36,777 nt of DNA from Saprospiraceae bacterium (GCA_007125435.1 SLDF01000131.1:1-36777); one strand, 5' to 3'. Shown: positions 1-9,837, counted from the stretch's first letter. The notes: generated from the sequence alone by a model not told the origin. Translations and numbers: made by a program.

Positions 1-130
1 CCCTGCCACATGTATGTATTTCTCACATGTTCTTATCATGAAAAAAAGGCTATGAACCGATTAACCAATTGTTGATCTTTTGACTTTTTATGTGTTAGTC
101 CCCAGAAAAAATAAGTGATCCGAGAATGTC
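1..130. repeat. Direct repeat copy 1 (diverged), bracketing the M23 gene
   Basis: cacatgtatgtatttctcacatgttcttatca..gaaaaaa.ggctat.aaccgatta...ttttatgtgttagtccccagaa...aagtgatcc shared with 2286-2418. Confidence 0.85.
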
Positions 131-548
131 TGATTATTGTTTTTATCATCTAAGGCAATCCCAAATGACAAAAGTTGACCATAGGCTTATGGACCTCAAT
201 TTCAGTACTAAAATTAGAGAAAAAGCACTTTCAAAGTTAGTCTCACACAGAGTGGTAAGATTTGATCTGAGTCAACTGTCAAAGAAAGTTATATCATAAT
301 AAAATAAATATTTAATACGTTGTTAGCCATTGGTTAAACATGCTTGGGTGTCACATATGCTTACAGTCAAAGCAAATATAGATAATATATAATCATGCCA
401 TACCAAAACAATTGTTTAATAAGGCTGTAAATATTAGCATATAATTAACAATTATTGTATTTTTGGCACGAGTCTCAGAAAACACATAGATAATAGGTCT
501 TGATTATAGTCAAGATATTTTGTCACAGGTATAAAAGAAAACTACACA

Positions 549-1874
549 ATGTCAATAAAAAAGCTAACATTGAACAATATCAAGCTCAATCGTACTTTCT
601 TAGTACTTTTTATATTAGGATCTATTTTTTTAAGTGCGGGTTTTTATCTAGTTATTCCACAGTACAATGCTGTCTTAAACAAGAATGAATTGTCTGATCT
701 GGGAAGTTTTGAAGTCCGCATACCGAATATTCAATACGGATTGAATATCGACGACTTTCTACTGGAAGATAGTGAAGTCCAGCCCAATGAATTCTTTTCG
801 AAAATCCTCTATAAATGTTACGACTCCGGTGTTGAAGTTCAAAGATTATTAGACAATACTGATAATGTATTTGACGTCAGAAAGCTCAGAGCAGGAAAGC
901 CTTATAAGATCCTTAAGTCGAAAAACTGTGAAGGTCCAAATTTCCTTATCTATGAAGAAAGCTCTTACAGCTATATTAAGTATGATTTGAATAGTTTTTG
1001 CGCAGAGAGAGTACATAAGCCTGTTGAAAGGAGATTGGAGTTAGTCGAGGGCTTCATTGGTGAAGGGTCGAGCTTGTACAAATCCATGATAGACGCCGGT
1101 GTGTCAGCTTATCAAAGTTTAACGAACAAGATGGAGCGGGCACTAGCGTGGAGTGTAGATTTTCACCACTTGCAGGCCGGCGACGAGTACAAGGTATATT
1201 ATGAAAAGGTATATGTCGATGGTCAGGAGCTTGATGCAGGTGAGGTCAAAGCCGCCTATTTCAAGCATAGAAACAAGGATTTTTACGCATTTAGGTATAA
1301 GACAGACGAATTAGATGGATATTACGATGAAAAAGGACATTCAGCTAAGAGAGCTTTTTTGAGAGCTCCGGTAGCCTTTAGTCGCATATCTTCTCGTTAC
1401 AACAAAAGAAGGTATCATCCAGTCCTTAAGCGCGTAAAGGCTCACCTTGGGACGGATTATGCTGCACCTACAGGTACGCCAATTATGAGTGTAGCTGATG
1501 GTGTAGTAGAAAGAGTGGGCTATACAAAGGGTAATGGCAACTACGTCAAAATAAGACACAATAAGACTTACCAGACTCAATACCTACATATGCAAAAGTT
1601 TGCCAGTGGTATCAAAGCCGGTACAGCTGTCAAGCAAGGTGAGGTCATAGGTTATGTCGGTTCTACAGGCCTTGCTACCGGACCTCACGTTTGTTTCAGG
1701 TTTTGGAAAAATGGTGTTCAAGTAGATCATTTGAGAGAAAACCTGCCCAATACCGAGCCTATGCCAGAGTCCGAAATACCTAAATATCTGGAATATATTG
1801 CTCCGCTCATGGAGATTTTGCATCCTGAGGATCAAGAAGAAGAGGAGGAGTCAATACTGGAGCTATCTGCTTGA
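549..1874 (+). CDS. M23 family metallopeptidase (LytM-like), N-terminal signal anchor
   Basis: ORF 441 aa; motif HLGTDYAAPTGTPIMSVADGVV...GNYVKIRHNKTYQTQYLHM...GYVGSTGLATGPHVCFRFW typical of peptidase M23; N-terminal hydrophobic segment. Confidence 0.92.
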   Translation: MSIKKLTLNNIKLNRTFLVLFILGSIFLSAGFYLVIPQYNAVLNKNELSDLGSFEVRIPNIQYGLNIDDFLLEDSEVQPNEFFSKILYKCYDSGVEVQRLLDNTDNVFDVRKLRAGKPYKILKSKNCEGPNFLIYEESSYSYIKYDLNSFCAERVHKPVERRLELVEGFIGEGSSLYKSMIDAGVSAYQSLTNKMERALAWSVDFHHLQAGDEYKVYYEKVYVDGQELDAGEVKAAYFKHRNKDFYAFRYKTDELDGYYDEKGHSAKRAFLRAPVAFSRISSRYNKRRYHPVLKRVKAHLGTDYAAPTGTPIMSVADGVVERVGYTKGNGNYVKIRHNKTYQTQYLHMQKFASGIKAGTAVKQGEVIGYVGSTGLATGPHVCFRFWKNGVQVDHLRENLPNTEPMPESEIPKYLEYIAPLMEILHPEDQEEEEESILELSA

Positions 1875-2285
1875 TTTTTTTGTTCACACTATCTCGTATC
1901 TTATATTTTTATTAATTTCTATTGGTGTTCTAACAGAATAAACTCGTGTGGTTTTCTTTGTCGGTATTTTTTAAGTGATATCTGTTTCATTGGTAAGTAA
2001 CACGAGAAAGAAAAGACAGAAGTTATTGTTGATATGCTGTATGAGCAAATTGGGCTTTAGCTTGTTAAACCACATACCTATCGAAAAGGGGGCACTTATT
2101 ATTTCTGGGGAGTAGGTTTAAAATTACTCAATTTAGAAAATAGATTTACAAATGGTATAAATCTATATGAGCTGAGTTTGCTTAGGACTTTTGGCTGTTC
2201 TTCTCTTTGTCATACTTTTTTTGCTTGTCCAAAAAAGAAAAGGCTAATAGATTGTATAAAAAACCAAGGTCAGATCAACTAAATG

Positions 2286-2418
2286 TACCCAGTCACATGT
2301 ATGTATTTCTCACATGTTCTTATCAAGAAAAAAGGCTATAAACCGATTATCCTATTATTGACCTTTGAATTTTTATGTGTTAGTCCCCAGAAGAAAGAAG
2401 TGATCCTCGAAAAGTCAA
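2286..2418. repeat. Direct repeat copy 2 (diverged)
   Basis: Same block order as 1-130 with scattered substitutions and a 1-bp indel. Confidence 0.85.
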
Positions 2419-2816
2419 TGGAAAATGGTAATTGGAGCAAGCCAGAAAAAGAAAGGAGAATAAGAAGGAAGTACGCAAGTCTTTGCGATATCTATTAAGC
2501 TGCGGCAACAAAAATATTTGGTAAATAAACAAAGTGGTCAATAAGATAGGTGGTAAAAAGTTCTCCTTTGGTTTAAACACTAAATAATCTCCATGGAAAT
2601 TTTTTAATAAAAAATGAATTAAAAGTTACATATATTTAATATATATATATAACTTTACTCCACGCCATAGTTAAAATGAGTTTTGATATCAAGCGCGGTT
2701 AGTAAATATGCAAATGAAGAATCGTCAGTTGTTTTCCGCACTAACACTTGGTAGTAAAGTCCAATTGAAAACATAGGTTATATTAACTGCATTTTTTTAA
2801 CCCAAAATAATTTAGT

Positions 2817-3431
2817 ATGAAAATTTTAAAGCTATCGCTTGTGTTAGCATTGCTGATTACTTCAGCGAACATTGCTTACACTCAAATTGGAGTCAGAGCA
2901 GGTGTTAACATTGCAACCCAAAGTTTAGATGATGATGATACAGATTTGTCTTCTATAATTGGTTTAAACCTTGGAGTTACTTATGAACATGCTTTGTCAT
3001 ACAGGCTTAGCATTCAACCTGAATTGCACTTTATTCAAAAAGGAACCAAACTTGATATTGATAATATTTTTGGTTCAGGTGAATTCACCACAACTTTAAA
3101 TTATATTGAACTTGCGGTAATGGGTAAGTACACCATAACTGACATAGGAGACGACGGTGGTTTATATCTTAGCGTAACCCCTCATTTAGGACTTGGACTA
3201 AGTGGAAGGTACAAAGTAGAATTTGAAGGTGAGTCAGAAACTGAAGACGTTGACTTTGACGATGATGGATTGAATAGAATGGACTTCGGTGTTGGATTTG
3301 GATTAGGAGCGAGCTTCGGTAATATATATATAGATGTCAGATATAATCTTGGTTTAGCCAATGTATCTGATGATGCTGATTTTACCATTTACAATCGAGG
3401 GATACTTGTCGGTGTAGGATATAAATTCTAA
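2817..3431 (+). CDS. PorT-like outer membrane beta-barrel protein
   Basis: ORF 204 aa; signal peptide; QIGVRAGVNIATQ start and alternating beta-strand pattern ending in GILVGVGYKF. Confidence 0.85.
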   Translation: MKILKLSLVLALLITSANIAYTQIGVRAGVNIATQSLDDDDTDLSSIIGLNLGVTYEHALSYRLSIQPELHFIQKGTKLDIDNIFGSGEFTTTLNYIELAVMGKYTITDIGDDGGLYLSVTPHLGLGLSGRYKVEFEGESETEDVDFDDDGLNRMDFGVGFGLGASFGNIYIDVRYNLGLANVSDDADFTIYNRGILVGVGYKF

Positions 3432-3453
3432 GAAGCTTGCTTTTAAAGAATTA

Positions 3454-3487
3454 AAAGAGGGGCTGGTACTAATCAGCCTCTTTTTTT
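3454..3487 (+). terminator. Rho-independent-type terminator after the beta-barrel gene
   Basis: AGAGGGGCTG-gtactaat-CAGCCTCT followed by TTTTTT, 23 bp after the stop codon. Confidence 0.75.
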
Positions 3488-3880
3488 GAGTTGTAACCCT
3501 AAAACCTTGACAAACGAATACAAACGTTTATTCTACGGCTAAGGTGCTAAGTCCATCCCATATTTGCATTGTCAATAAGGATTGACGTTCACAGAATCTG
3601 ATGTTTTATTTTAAACTTTAAAGCTATGACAAATTTGGGCTCACTTCTTTTTTTTGGAACTTTGGTGCTAATACTTAAGTAAAAGTATTTTTAAATGGAA
3701 GCACCCTTTGTAAGCTCAACCATATGGATAATTAGCGCTATAAGGAATGATGTGGTATCAGTCAAATAAGAACCAACTGGGTAAGATAAAAGATAAAAGG
3801 TCGAAGGTCTAAAGGTCAATTGGTGATATAGCGGTGGGCGGTGCTTTGGTTGACCTGATTCTTAATCAAAGCTGGGTCCA

Positions 3881-3930
3881 AGCCTCAGCGAGGCGACATA
3901 TTAGTAGCCCGGGGCGTCAGCCCTGGGTTT
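3881..3930. repeat. REP-like double-hairpin element
   Basis: GCCTCagcGAGGC hairpin, then gacatattagtag, then CCCGGGGCgtcaGCCCTGGG hairpin. Confidence 0.65.
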
Positions 3931-4049
3931 GTAAATTTATCACCAAATGTTTTGGCGCTATTTTTGTGCTGAAAAAAGCAAAAATCGTGACAAAACTAAT
4001 CGACCGAACCTACCAATAAAACTTGAAAGAAAACATTCACCTTTAAGCC

Positions 4050-4160
4050 TAAACAGCGAAGTGGACAAAGTCCACGCAGCGTAAACAGCAAACGGAGGCA
4101 ATAGCCTATCGTTTGCATAAACAGACGAATTGAGGATAATGTCGAACGCAGAAGTACACA
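4050..4160. repeat. Triplicated TAAACAG + hairpin array
   Basis: TAAACAG at 4050, 4082 and 4118; hairpins GTGGACaaaGTCCAC (4061-4075) and GCAAACGgAGGCaataGCCTatCGTTTGC (4088-4116). Confidence 0.6.
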
Positions 4161-4177
4161 TAATACATCTAACTATC

Positions 4178-4216
4178 AGCTTGTAGCTTGAAGCTTGAAG
4201 CTTGAAACTTGCAGCT
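4178..4216. repeat. 7-bp tandem repeat (agcttga)n
   Basis: agcttgt agcttga agcttga agcttga aacttgc agct. Confidence 0.85.
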
Positions 4217-4228
4217 AAATACTACATT

Positions 4229-4393
4229 CTGCGTGAGGGATAGAAGCGATATGAACAGGAATAGCATAGTTGGTGGAGCGCTGGAGGGAGGGGCGACCGA
4301 ATGGAAGCCACTCAAAACAGCAGCGATACCCTATGGTAGACCTGTGAATACAAGCGGATAGCCCGACCCCGCACGGTAGTAAGGGGGCACGCC
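4229..4393 (+). repeat. Family A dispersed structured element, copy 1
   Basis: CTGCGTGAGGGATAGAAGCGATATGAAC ... GTGGAGC ... GTGAATACAAGCGGATAGCCCGACC ... CACGCC, matched in reverse complement at 15529-15704. Confidence 0.85.
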
Positions 4394-4417
4394 ATAATCA
4401 TCCAAAGTCCTTGAAAT

Positions 4418-5146
4418 CTATCTGTAACGACTACCGAACATGTAATTCCTTCTGCCGCATGCTGCTCTTGCCGCACCACCTATGCCGAAGCTGAACTCCA
4501 TCTGCACCTGAGCGTAAAAAGGATGAGAAGAGGAGTAACTGTCGTAAGTGATGTAAGGAGCTGGGGGAGGATTAGAAGCATCTTGTGCCTGAGGACCCAT
4601 CATGTCTGTGAATGCGTATCCAATACGGATACCCATGACCAGGGTAAAAAATTCATTACCGGCGATGAATCCACCGAATCCTGCGGCAGCACCAAAATAA
4701 TTATCTCCAAAAAAATTACTTGTCTCTAGTGGCAGACCATCGTATGTCTGATCAACGGACTGCAATAAAGACATCTGGGGACCGATCTCCAGATAAGAGC
4801 CCTGAGAGTTGAACCTGTACATGAGTGACAAGTCTAGTGACTGCCATTCTGTGCGATTAGGTATCCTGTCCGTGCCGACACGATGTTGAAATTCTTGACG
4901 TCCATGTTGCAAGAGTCCCTCTATGATAAAACCATTGTACTCACCAATATTGACGCCAATCTTACCACCATATGCATAGCCGCTGTTGAACTGATTGTTG
5001 TGCTCTGTATCGCTCCAGACATTATTGTTGTAAAATCCGCTGAGGCCATAGCCTACTTTGGGTGCGATATCAAGCCAAACCTGAGCAGAAGCTGAACTGC
5101 CAGCGAAAAGGAGAACAACGAGAGATAAAACGTAGTTGAATTTCAT
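4418..5146 (-). CDS. Outer membrane beta-barrel-like protein
   Basis: ORF 242 aa; signal peptide MKFNYVLSLVVLLFAGSSASAQ; KVGYGLSGFYNN..., Gly/aromatic beta-strand pattern. Confidence 0.7.
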   Translation of the reverse strand: MKFNYVLSLVVLLFAGSSASAQVWLDIAPKVGYGLSGFYNNNVWSDTEHNNQFNSGYAYGGKIGVNIGEYNGFIIEGLLQHGRQEFQHRVGTDRIPNRTEWQSLDLSLMYRFNSQGSYLEIGPQMSLLQSVDQTYDGLPLETSNFFGDNYFGAAAGFGGFIAGNEFFTLVMGIRIGYAFTDMMGPQAQDASNPPPAPYITYDSYSSSHPFYAQVQMEFSFGIGGAARAACGRRNYMFGSRYR

Positions 5147-5401
5147 ATGTAATATTTTGTAAGGCGAAAATATTAATTATTGTCCAATAATGTACTAAAA
5201 AAATGCAGGATAATGTATTTTGACAGCAATATGCAAAGACATTACTGTGTCAAGTATAAGCGGACTTTGCTACATCTTATGACATAGATGCGGATAGTAT
5301 AGATAAATGACGTCTAATTTTATTAGAAATACTTCCATATCGGTGTACTTATGCAATTGTGGGCTTGTATTTTAAAAAAAAGGTAAAAATTATAATTATA
5401 C

Positions 5402-6760
5402 ATGAGAGATCTACCTAATGATTTCATCTCATCACTTAGCGACATATTAGATGCTGGAGAGCAAGACGAATTTTTGCACGCGATGAGAGAGGAAGAGCCT
5501 CCTGTATCCGTTCGTCTAAACCAAGCAAAGCCAAATCAGGGATTTGGAGATGATATGCATTCGGTGCCCTGGGCAGAGTTTGGATTTTATCTATTGGACA
5601 GGCCATCTTTTACAAGAGATCCTTATTTTCACGGGGGTCATTACTATGTACAAGAGGCATCTTCAATGCTAGTCGGCGAGGTCGTACGTCAATTGGTAGG
5701 TGGCAGGGATAACTTGTTGGCATTAGACCTCTGTGCGGCGCCTGGTGGCAAGTCAACGCATTTACTCGATGTGCTCGGTGGCGGATCGATGTGTATATTG
5801 AATGAGATGGTGAGGAGTAGATTCAATATTTTAGATGATAATCTTGGAAAGTGGGGGAGACGTAATATGATACGCACTTCAACATCTGCAGAGAAACTAG
5901 CCTCTACGGGTATTGAATTTGACTTGATATTGGTTGATGCTCCTTGTTCTGGTGAAGGTATGATGCGAAAAGACCCTCAAGCTGTTGAACACTGGAGTCT
6001 TGCAAATGTCAATGTATGTGCCATGCGACAGCGGCAAATTTTGACGTCAGCTCATAGAATGCTCAAGGCCGGCGGGCTGCTGGTGTACTCCACATGTACA
6101 TTCAATAAGGCAGAAAATGAGCTCATTGGGGATTGGCTGGTCAGGGAATATGGATACAATACCGTGGCATTGCACTGTCCGGAGGGCTGGGGGCTGACAC
6201 AGCGGTCAGGTCAGTTCTCAGAGGTCTATGCCGCTTATCCTCACAAGGTAAAAGGTGAAGGACTTTGTATTCAGGTTTTAATGAAAAATGGTGAGCAACT
6301 AAAACAGTCTACAGCGATTAAGAAGAAGCCCAGCTTATATAGCAAGACTAATGGGATCCTGAGTAAATCATCTATCAAGCCGGAAGAATGGCTATTGGAC
6401 AAAGATAGTCAAAAAGTGTATGGCTTCAATCTTGACTATTGGCAAGAATATGTCTCCATCAGGTCGGTCGTAGCAGGAGCTATACCCGGCATAAGAATGG
6501 CAGATCTCAAAGGTAAACAGGAGGTTCCACACCATGAGTTAGCTTTGTGTGTAGGGTTTAATGATCATTTTCCTGTCGTGGAGTTAGATATGGAGGCTGC
6601 TTTATCCTATCTAAGGGGAGAAAGTATACCACATGACAATGCTGTCAAGCAGGGCTGGGCGGTAGTAAAGTACAAGGATTGCAGACTGGGCTGGGTCAAA
6701 TCGCTTCCTAACCGACTTAATAATTATTATCCAAAAACAAGTCGAATAAAGCATTTATAG
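5402..6760 (+). CDS. RsmF/NOL1-NOP2-Sun family rRNA cytosine-C5 methyltransferase
   Basis: ORF 452 aa; DLCAAPGGKSTHLL, VDAPCSGEGMMRKDP, YSTCTFNKAENE motifs. Confidence 0.93.
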   Translation: MRDLPNDFISSLSDILDAGEQDEFLHAMREEEPPVSVRLNQAKPNQGFGDDMHSVPWAEFGFYLLDRPSFTRDPYFHGGHYYVQEASSMLVGEVVRQLVGGRDNLLALDLCAAPGGKSTHLLDVLGGGSMCILNEMVRSRFNILDDNLGKWGRRNMIRTSTSAEKLASTGIEFDLILVDAPCSGEGMMRKDPQAVEHWSLANVNVCAMRQRQILTSAHRMLKAGGLLVYSTCTFNKAENELIGDWLVREYGYNTVALHCPEGWGLTQRSGQFSEVYAAYPHKVKGEGLCIQVLMKNGEQLKQSTAIKKKPSLYSKTNGILSKSSIKPEEWLLDKDSQKVYGFNLDYWQEYVSIRSVVAGAIPGIRMADLKGKQEVPHHELALCVGFNDHFPVVELDMEAALSYLRGESIPHDNAVKQGWAVVKYKDCRLGWVKSLPNRLNNYYPKTSRIKHL

Positions 6761-6920
6761 AACAGCAGAGTCAGTCAATACAGATCACGTAGTGGTATCG
6801 ATTGCCTTGACTGTAGAGCTGTTTACGTGAGCAGTAAGATATAGTCGGTGAAGCACTATTTTTACAGACTGTAATGGTAAAAGCTTCCAATTCTTTCTTC
6901 CATATATTTTGTTTATTGAC

Positions 6921-6936
6921 AAACAAATGTTTGTTT
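6921..6936. promoter_or_regulatory. Short inverted repeat upstream of the AGCS symporter gene
   Basis: AAACAAA-tg-TTTGTTT, 48 bp upstream of the ATG at 6984. Confidence 0.35.
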
Positions 6937-6983
6937 TATGCTTCAAATCAAAGAAGAAAAAATATAAATAAAATCACTACTAA

Positions 6984-8642
6984 ATGTTTAGAAGGATTTC
7001 TCTTGTATTAGCCGGTCTGATGGCTGCGGTGACTGTCTATGGACAAAGTGACGGAAAGGGTCTTGACGAAAGGATAAATGACTGGTTTACACCTATTTCA
7101 GAAAAGATTACAAGCATAGTATTTTATTCTATACAGGTACAGCCTGGTATATACCTCCCAATAGTGGTCATTATTTTAGTAGGTGGTGCTCTTTACTTCA
7201 CGCTTTTCTTTCGCTTTGTCAATATCCGCAGGATTGGCGTTTCTCTAAATATAGTTCGGGGTAGATATGCTCATATTGAGGAGTTCAAGACACCAGACCC
7301 TAAAGAAGTCAATGTAAGAGTAGAGGGCGGAGATATTACCAAGACCATAAGAGATGAAAGTGTAGAGGGTGAGGTGAGTCATTTTCAGGCTTTGACTGCG
7401 GCATTGTCAGCAACAGTAGGCTTAGGTAATATTGCGGGTGTTGCCATTGCAATAGCTGTTGGCGGTCCAGGAGCTACATTTTGGATGATTATAGCCGGGC
7501 TTCTTGGTATGTCATCAAAGTTTGTAGAGTGTACACTTGGTGTACGATATAGAGAAGTAGATGCAGATGGCACAGTGCATGGAGGCCCTATGTATTATCT
7601 GAGTAAAGGTCTTGGGGAAATTGGGATGAAAAGGCTAGGGAAGGCCTTGGCAATCTTTTTTGCTATCATGTGTGTTGGAGGGTCCCTGGGTGGTGGTAAT
7701 ATGTTTCAAGCTAATCAAGCTGCAGATCAGTTTATTACTCAGTTTAACATTGAGGGGGATTCGATCGGTGTTATATTTGGTCTGATCATGGCGTTTTTAG
7801 TTGGGATTGTGATCATTGGTGGTATCAAGAGAATTGGTTCGGTAGCAGAGAAAGTTGTACCTTTCATGGCTGTTGTATATGTGGGAGCAGCCATCATAAT
7901 TTTGATAGCAAACTATAAGGTTGTGCCCGGTGCGTTTGGGATGATATTTTCCGGTGCATTCTCTCCACAGGCTGCTTTTGGTGGATTTATTGGCGTATTG
8001 ATAACCGGATTTCAAAGAGCTGCTTTTTCGAATGAGGCAGGAGTGGGGTCTTCAGCAATTGCGCATTCGGCAGTGAAGACCTCATTTGCGGCCAGTGAAG
8101 GGTTAGTGGCATTACTAGAACCTTTTATTGATACGGTATTTATTTGCACCATCACAGCATTGGTAATCATTGTTTACAATATGGGTGGGGTGTTCGAGTA
8201 TGGAGATGTTATTAATAATGAAGTGATGATTACAGCTACAGGAGAGAGGCTAGGAGGAGTGACACTGACATCGGCATCTTTCTCGGCAGTCATACCCTGG
8301 TTTCCTTATGTATTGACCATAGCGGTAGTGCTTTTTGCTTTCTCTACTATGTTGTCATGGTCGTACTATGGCCTTCAATCATGGAAGTTTTTGTTTGGGA
8401 AAAGTAAGGCATCAGACATTAGCTTTAAGGTCATGTTCTTGATCTTCATTGTTATTGGCGCCAGTTCTAGTCTAGGTGCGGTTATTGACTTTTCTGATGC
8501 TATGATTTTTGCCATGGTATTCCCTAATATTATAGGACTGCTATTGCTTACGCCAGTGGTAAGAGGGGAGATCAAGCTTTATCTCAAGGCAATCAAGCGG
8601 CTCAAGACTGCGGAAGATAATGGAGAAATAGACAAGCCTTAA
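6984..8642 (+). CDS. Sodium:alanine/glycine symporter (AGCS family)
   Basis: ORF 552 aa; [50 protein letters not shown] motifs. Confidence 0.93.
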   Translation: MFRRISLVLAGLMAAVTVYGQSDGKGLDERINDWFTPISEKITSIVFYSIQVQPGIYLPIVVIILVGGALYFTLFFRFVNIRRIGVSLNIVRGRYAHIEEFKTPDPKEVNVRVEGGDITKTIRDESVEGEVSHFQALTAALSATVGLGNIAGVAIAIAVGGPGATFWMIIAGLLGMSSKFVECTLGVRYREVDADGTVHGGPMYYLSKGLGEIGMKRLGKALAIFFAIMCVGGSLGGGNMFQANQAADQFITQFNIEGDSIGVIFGLIMAFLVGIVIIGGIKRIGSVAEKVVPFMAVVYVGAAIIILIANYKVVPGAFGMIFSGAFSPQAAFGGFIGVLITGFQRAAFSNEAGVGSSAIAHSAVKTSFAASEGLVALLEPFIDTVFICTITALVIIVYNMGGVFEYGDVINNEVMITATGERLGGVTLTSASFSAVIPWFPYVLTIAVVLFAFSTMLSWSYYGLQSWKFLFGKSKASDISFKVMFLIFIVIGASSSLGAVIDFSDAMIFAMVFPNIIGLLLLTPVVRGEIKLYLKAIKRLKTAEDNGEIDKP

Positions 8643-8651
8643 ATATCAATT

Positions 8652-9146
8652 ATGGATACATTTGCTGTCCTGGCTTTTGGCAGTAATATTGGAGATGGTA
8701 AAGCTATCATATCTGCTGCATATGATAGGTTGTGCGATCAAAGTTGTCAATTATTGTCGTTTTCGTCTTTTTATAAAACCAAGCCGTGGGGTGTTACCGA
8801 TCAGCATGACTTTATAAACTCTGTAGGCTTATTCAAGACAAGCTTGTTGGCTGACCGATTATTAATACAGTGTCAAAAGGTTGAAGCAGAATTGGGCAGG
8901 CAAAAAAGGTATAAATGGGGACCGAGAGAGATTGATATAGACATCATTTACTTTGGCGATCAAATAATAGATCAAAAGGATTTAAAAGTGCCTCATCCTT
9001 TTCTATATGAAAGACTGTTTGTTCTGCAGCCCATGCAGGAAATTATCCCTTATTGGATAGACCCTTTGAAGAGGAAGTCTGTAGGACAGTTATTAGTTGA
9101 CTATAATAATGCGGAAGAGGTAAGAGGACAACTTGATTTTAATTAA
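8652..9146 (+). CDS. folK: 2-amino-4-hydroxy-6-hydroxymethyldihydropteridine pyrophosphokinase
   Basis: ORF 164 aa; AFGSNIGD, FINSVG, WGPREIDIDIIYFGD, VPHPFLYERLFVLQPM. Confidence 0.93.
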   Translation: MDTFAVLAFGSNIGDGKAIISAAYDRLCDQSCQLLSFSSFYKTKPWGVTDQHDFINSVGLFKTSLLADRLLIQCQKVEAELGRQKRYKWGPREIDIDIIYFGDQIIDQKDLKVPHPFLYERLFVLQPMQEIIPYWIDPLKRKSVGQLLVDYNNAEEVRGQLDFN

Positions 9147-9177
9147 AAAATATCCTTACACATTTGGATACACCATC

Positions 9178-9819
9178 ATGAAGTACATCTGTATCGAAGG
9201 AAATATTGGAGCTGGCAAAACGACCTTAGTGAAACTACTGGCCCAAAGACTTCATGCCACCTCTCTATTTGAAAAGTTTGAGGACAATCCTTTTCTTCCT
9301 ATTTTTTATAAGGATCCGGCAAGGTATGCTTTTCCGGTCGAGTTGCATTTTCTAATGGAGAGGCATCGACAACTTAAGAGGTATTTGATCGATTCTGATT
9401 TATTCAGCTCAGTGATTCTGGCAGATTACTGCCCTCAGAAGTCAATAATTTTTGCCAGAGAGACGTTAGAAGAGCGAGAATTTAGACTGTTTAAAGGGTT
9501 GTTTTCTGAGTTGTTGCAATACATTCCTAAGCCTGACACTATTTTCTTTATCAATCGTGACAGAGAATGGCTGCGACAAAGTATTCAGTCTAGAGGCCGC
9601 TCATATGAAATGGACATGGATGATGCCTATCTGTCTAAAGTGCAGCAATCATATTTGTCTACATTTAAAACATTGCAAGAGCAATCAGTAATATGGATAA
9701 ATGCGGGGGGCATTAATTTTCTAGAAGACCAGAAGAGTCTTGAGAGATTGAGCAGTATGTTGCTATCCAGCTATAATAAAGGTATTCAGTTTGTTGATTT
9801 TCAAAAGGAGGCTATTTGA
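9178..9819 (+). CDS. Deoxynucleoside kinase family protein
   Basis: MKYICIEGNIGAGKTTLVKLLA P-loop; start at internal ATG 9178 preferred over 9133, which overlaps folK. Confidence 0.88.
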   Translation: MKYICIEGNIGAGKTTLVKLLAQRLHATSLFEKFEDNPFLPIFYKDPARYAFPVELHFLMERHRQLKRYLIDSDLFSSVILADYCPQKSIIFARETLEEREFRLFKGLFSELLQYIPKPDTIFFINRDREWLRQSIQSRGRSYEMDMDDAYLSKVQQSYLSTFKTLQEQSVIWINAGGINFLEDQKSLERLSSMLLSSYNKGIQFVDFQKEAI

Positions 9820-9837
9820 GATTTGAGGTAAAAGTGA

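Noticed and set aside
2283-2498. 71-aa ORF MYPVTCMYFSHVLIKK...
   Set aside because: Largely composed of the 130-bp direct repeat copy; no domain-like features.
4050-4160. CRISPR array reading of the TAAACAG repeats
   Set aside because: Repeat is only 7 bp and the intervening segments are self-complementary; only three units; no cas genes.
8652-9819. folK-deoxynucleoside kinase overlap/fusion
   Set aside because: The 13-bp overlap disappears with the better start at 9178; the pair is an ordinary housekeeping neighbourhood.
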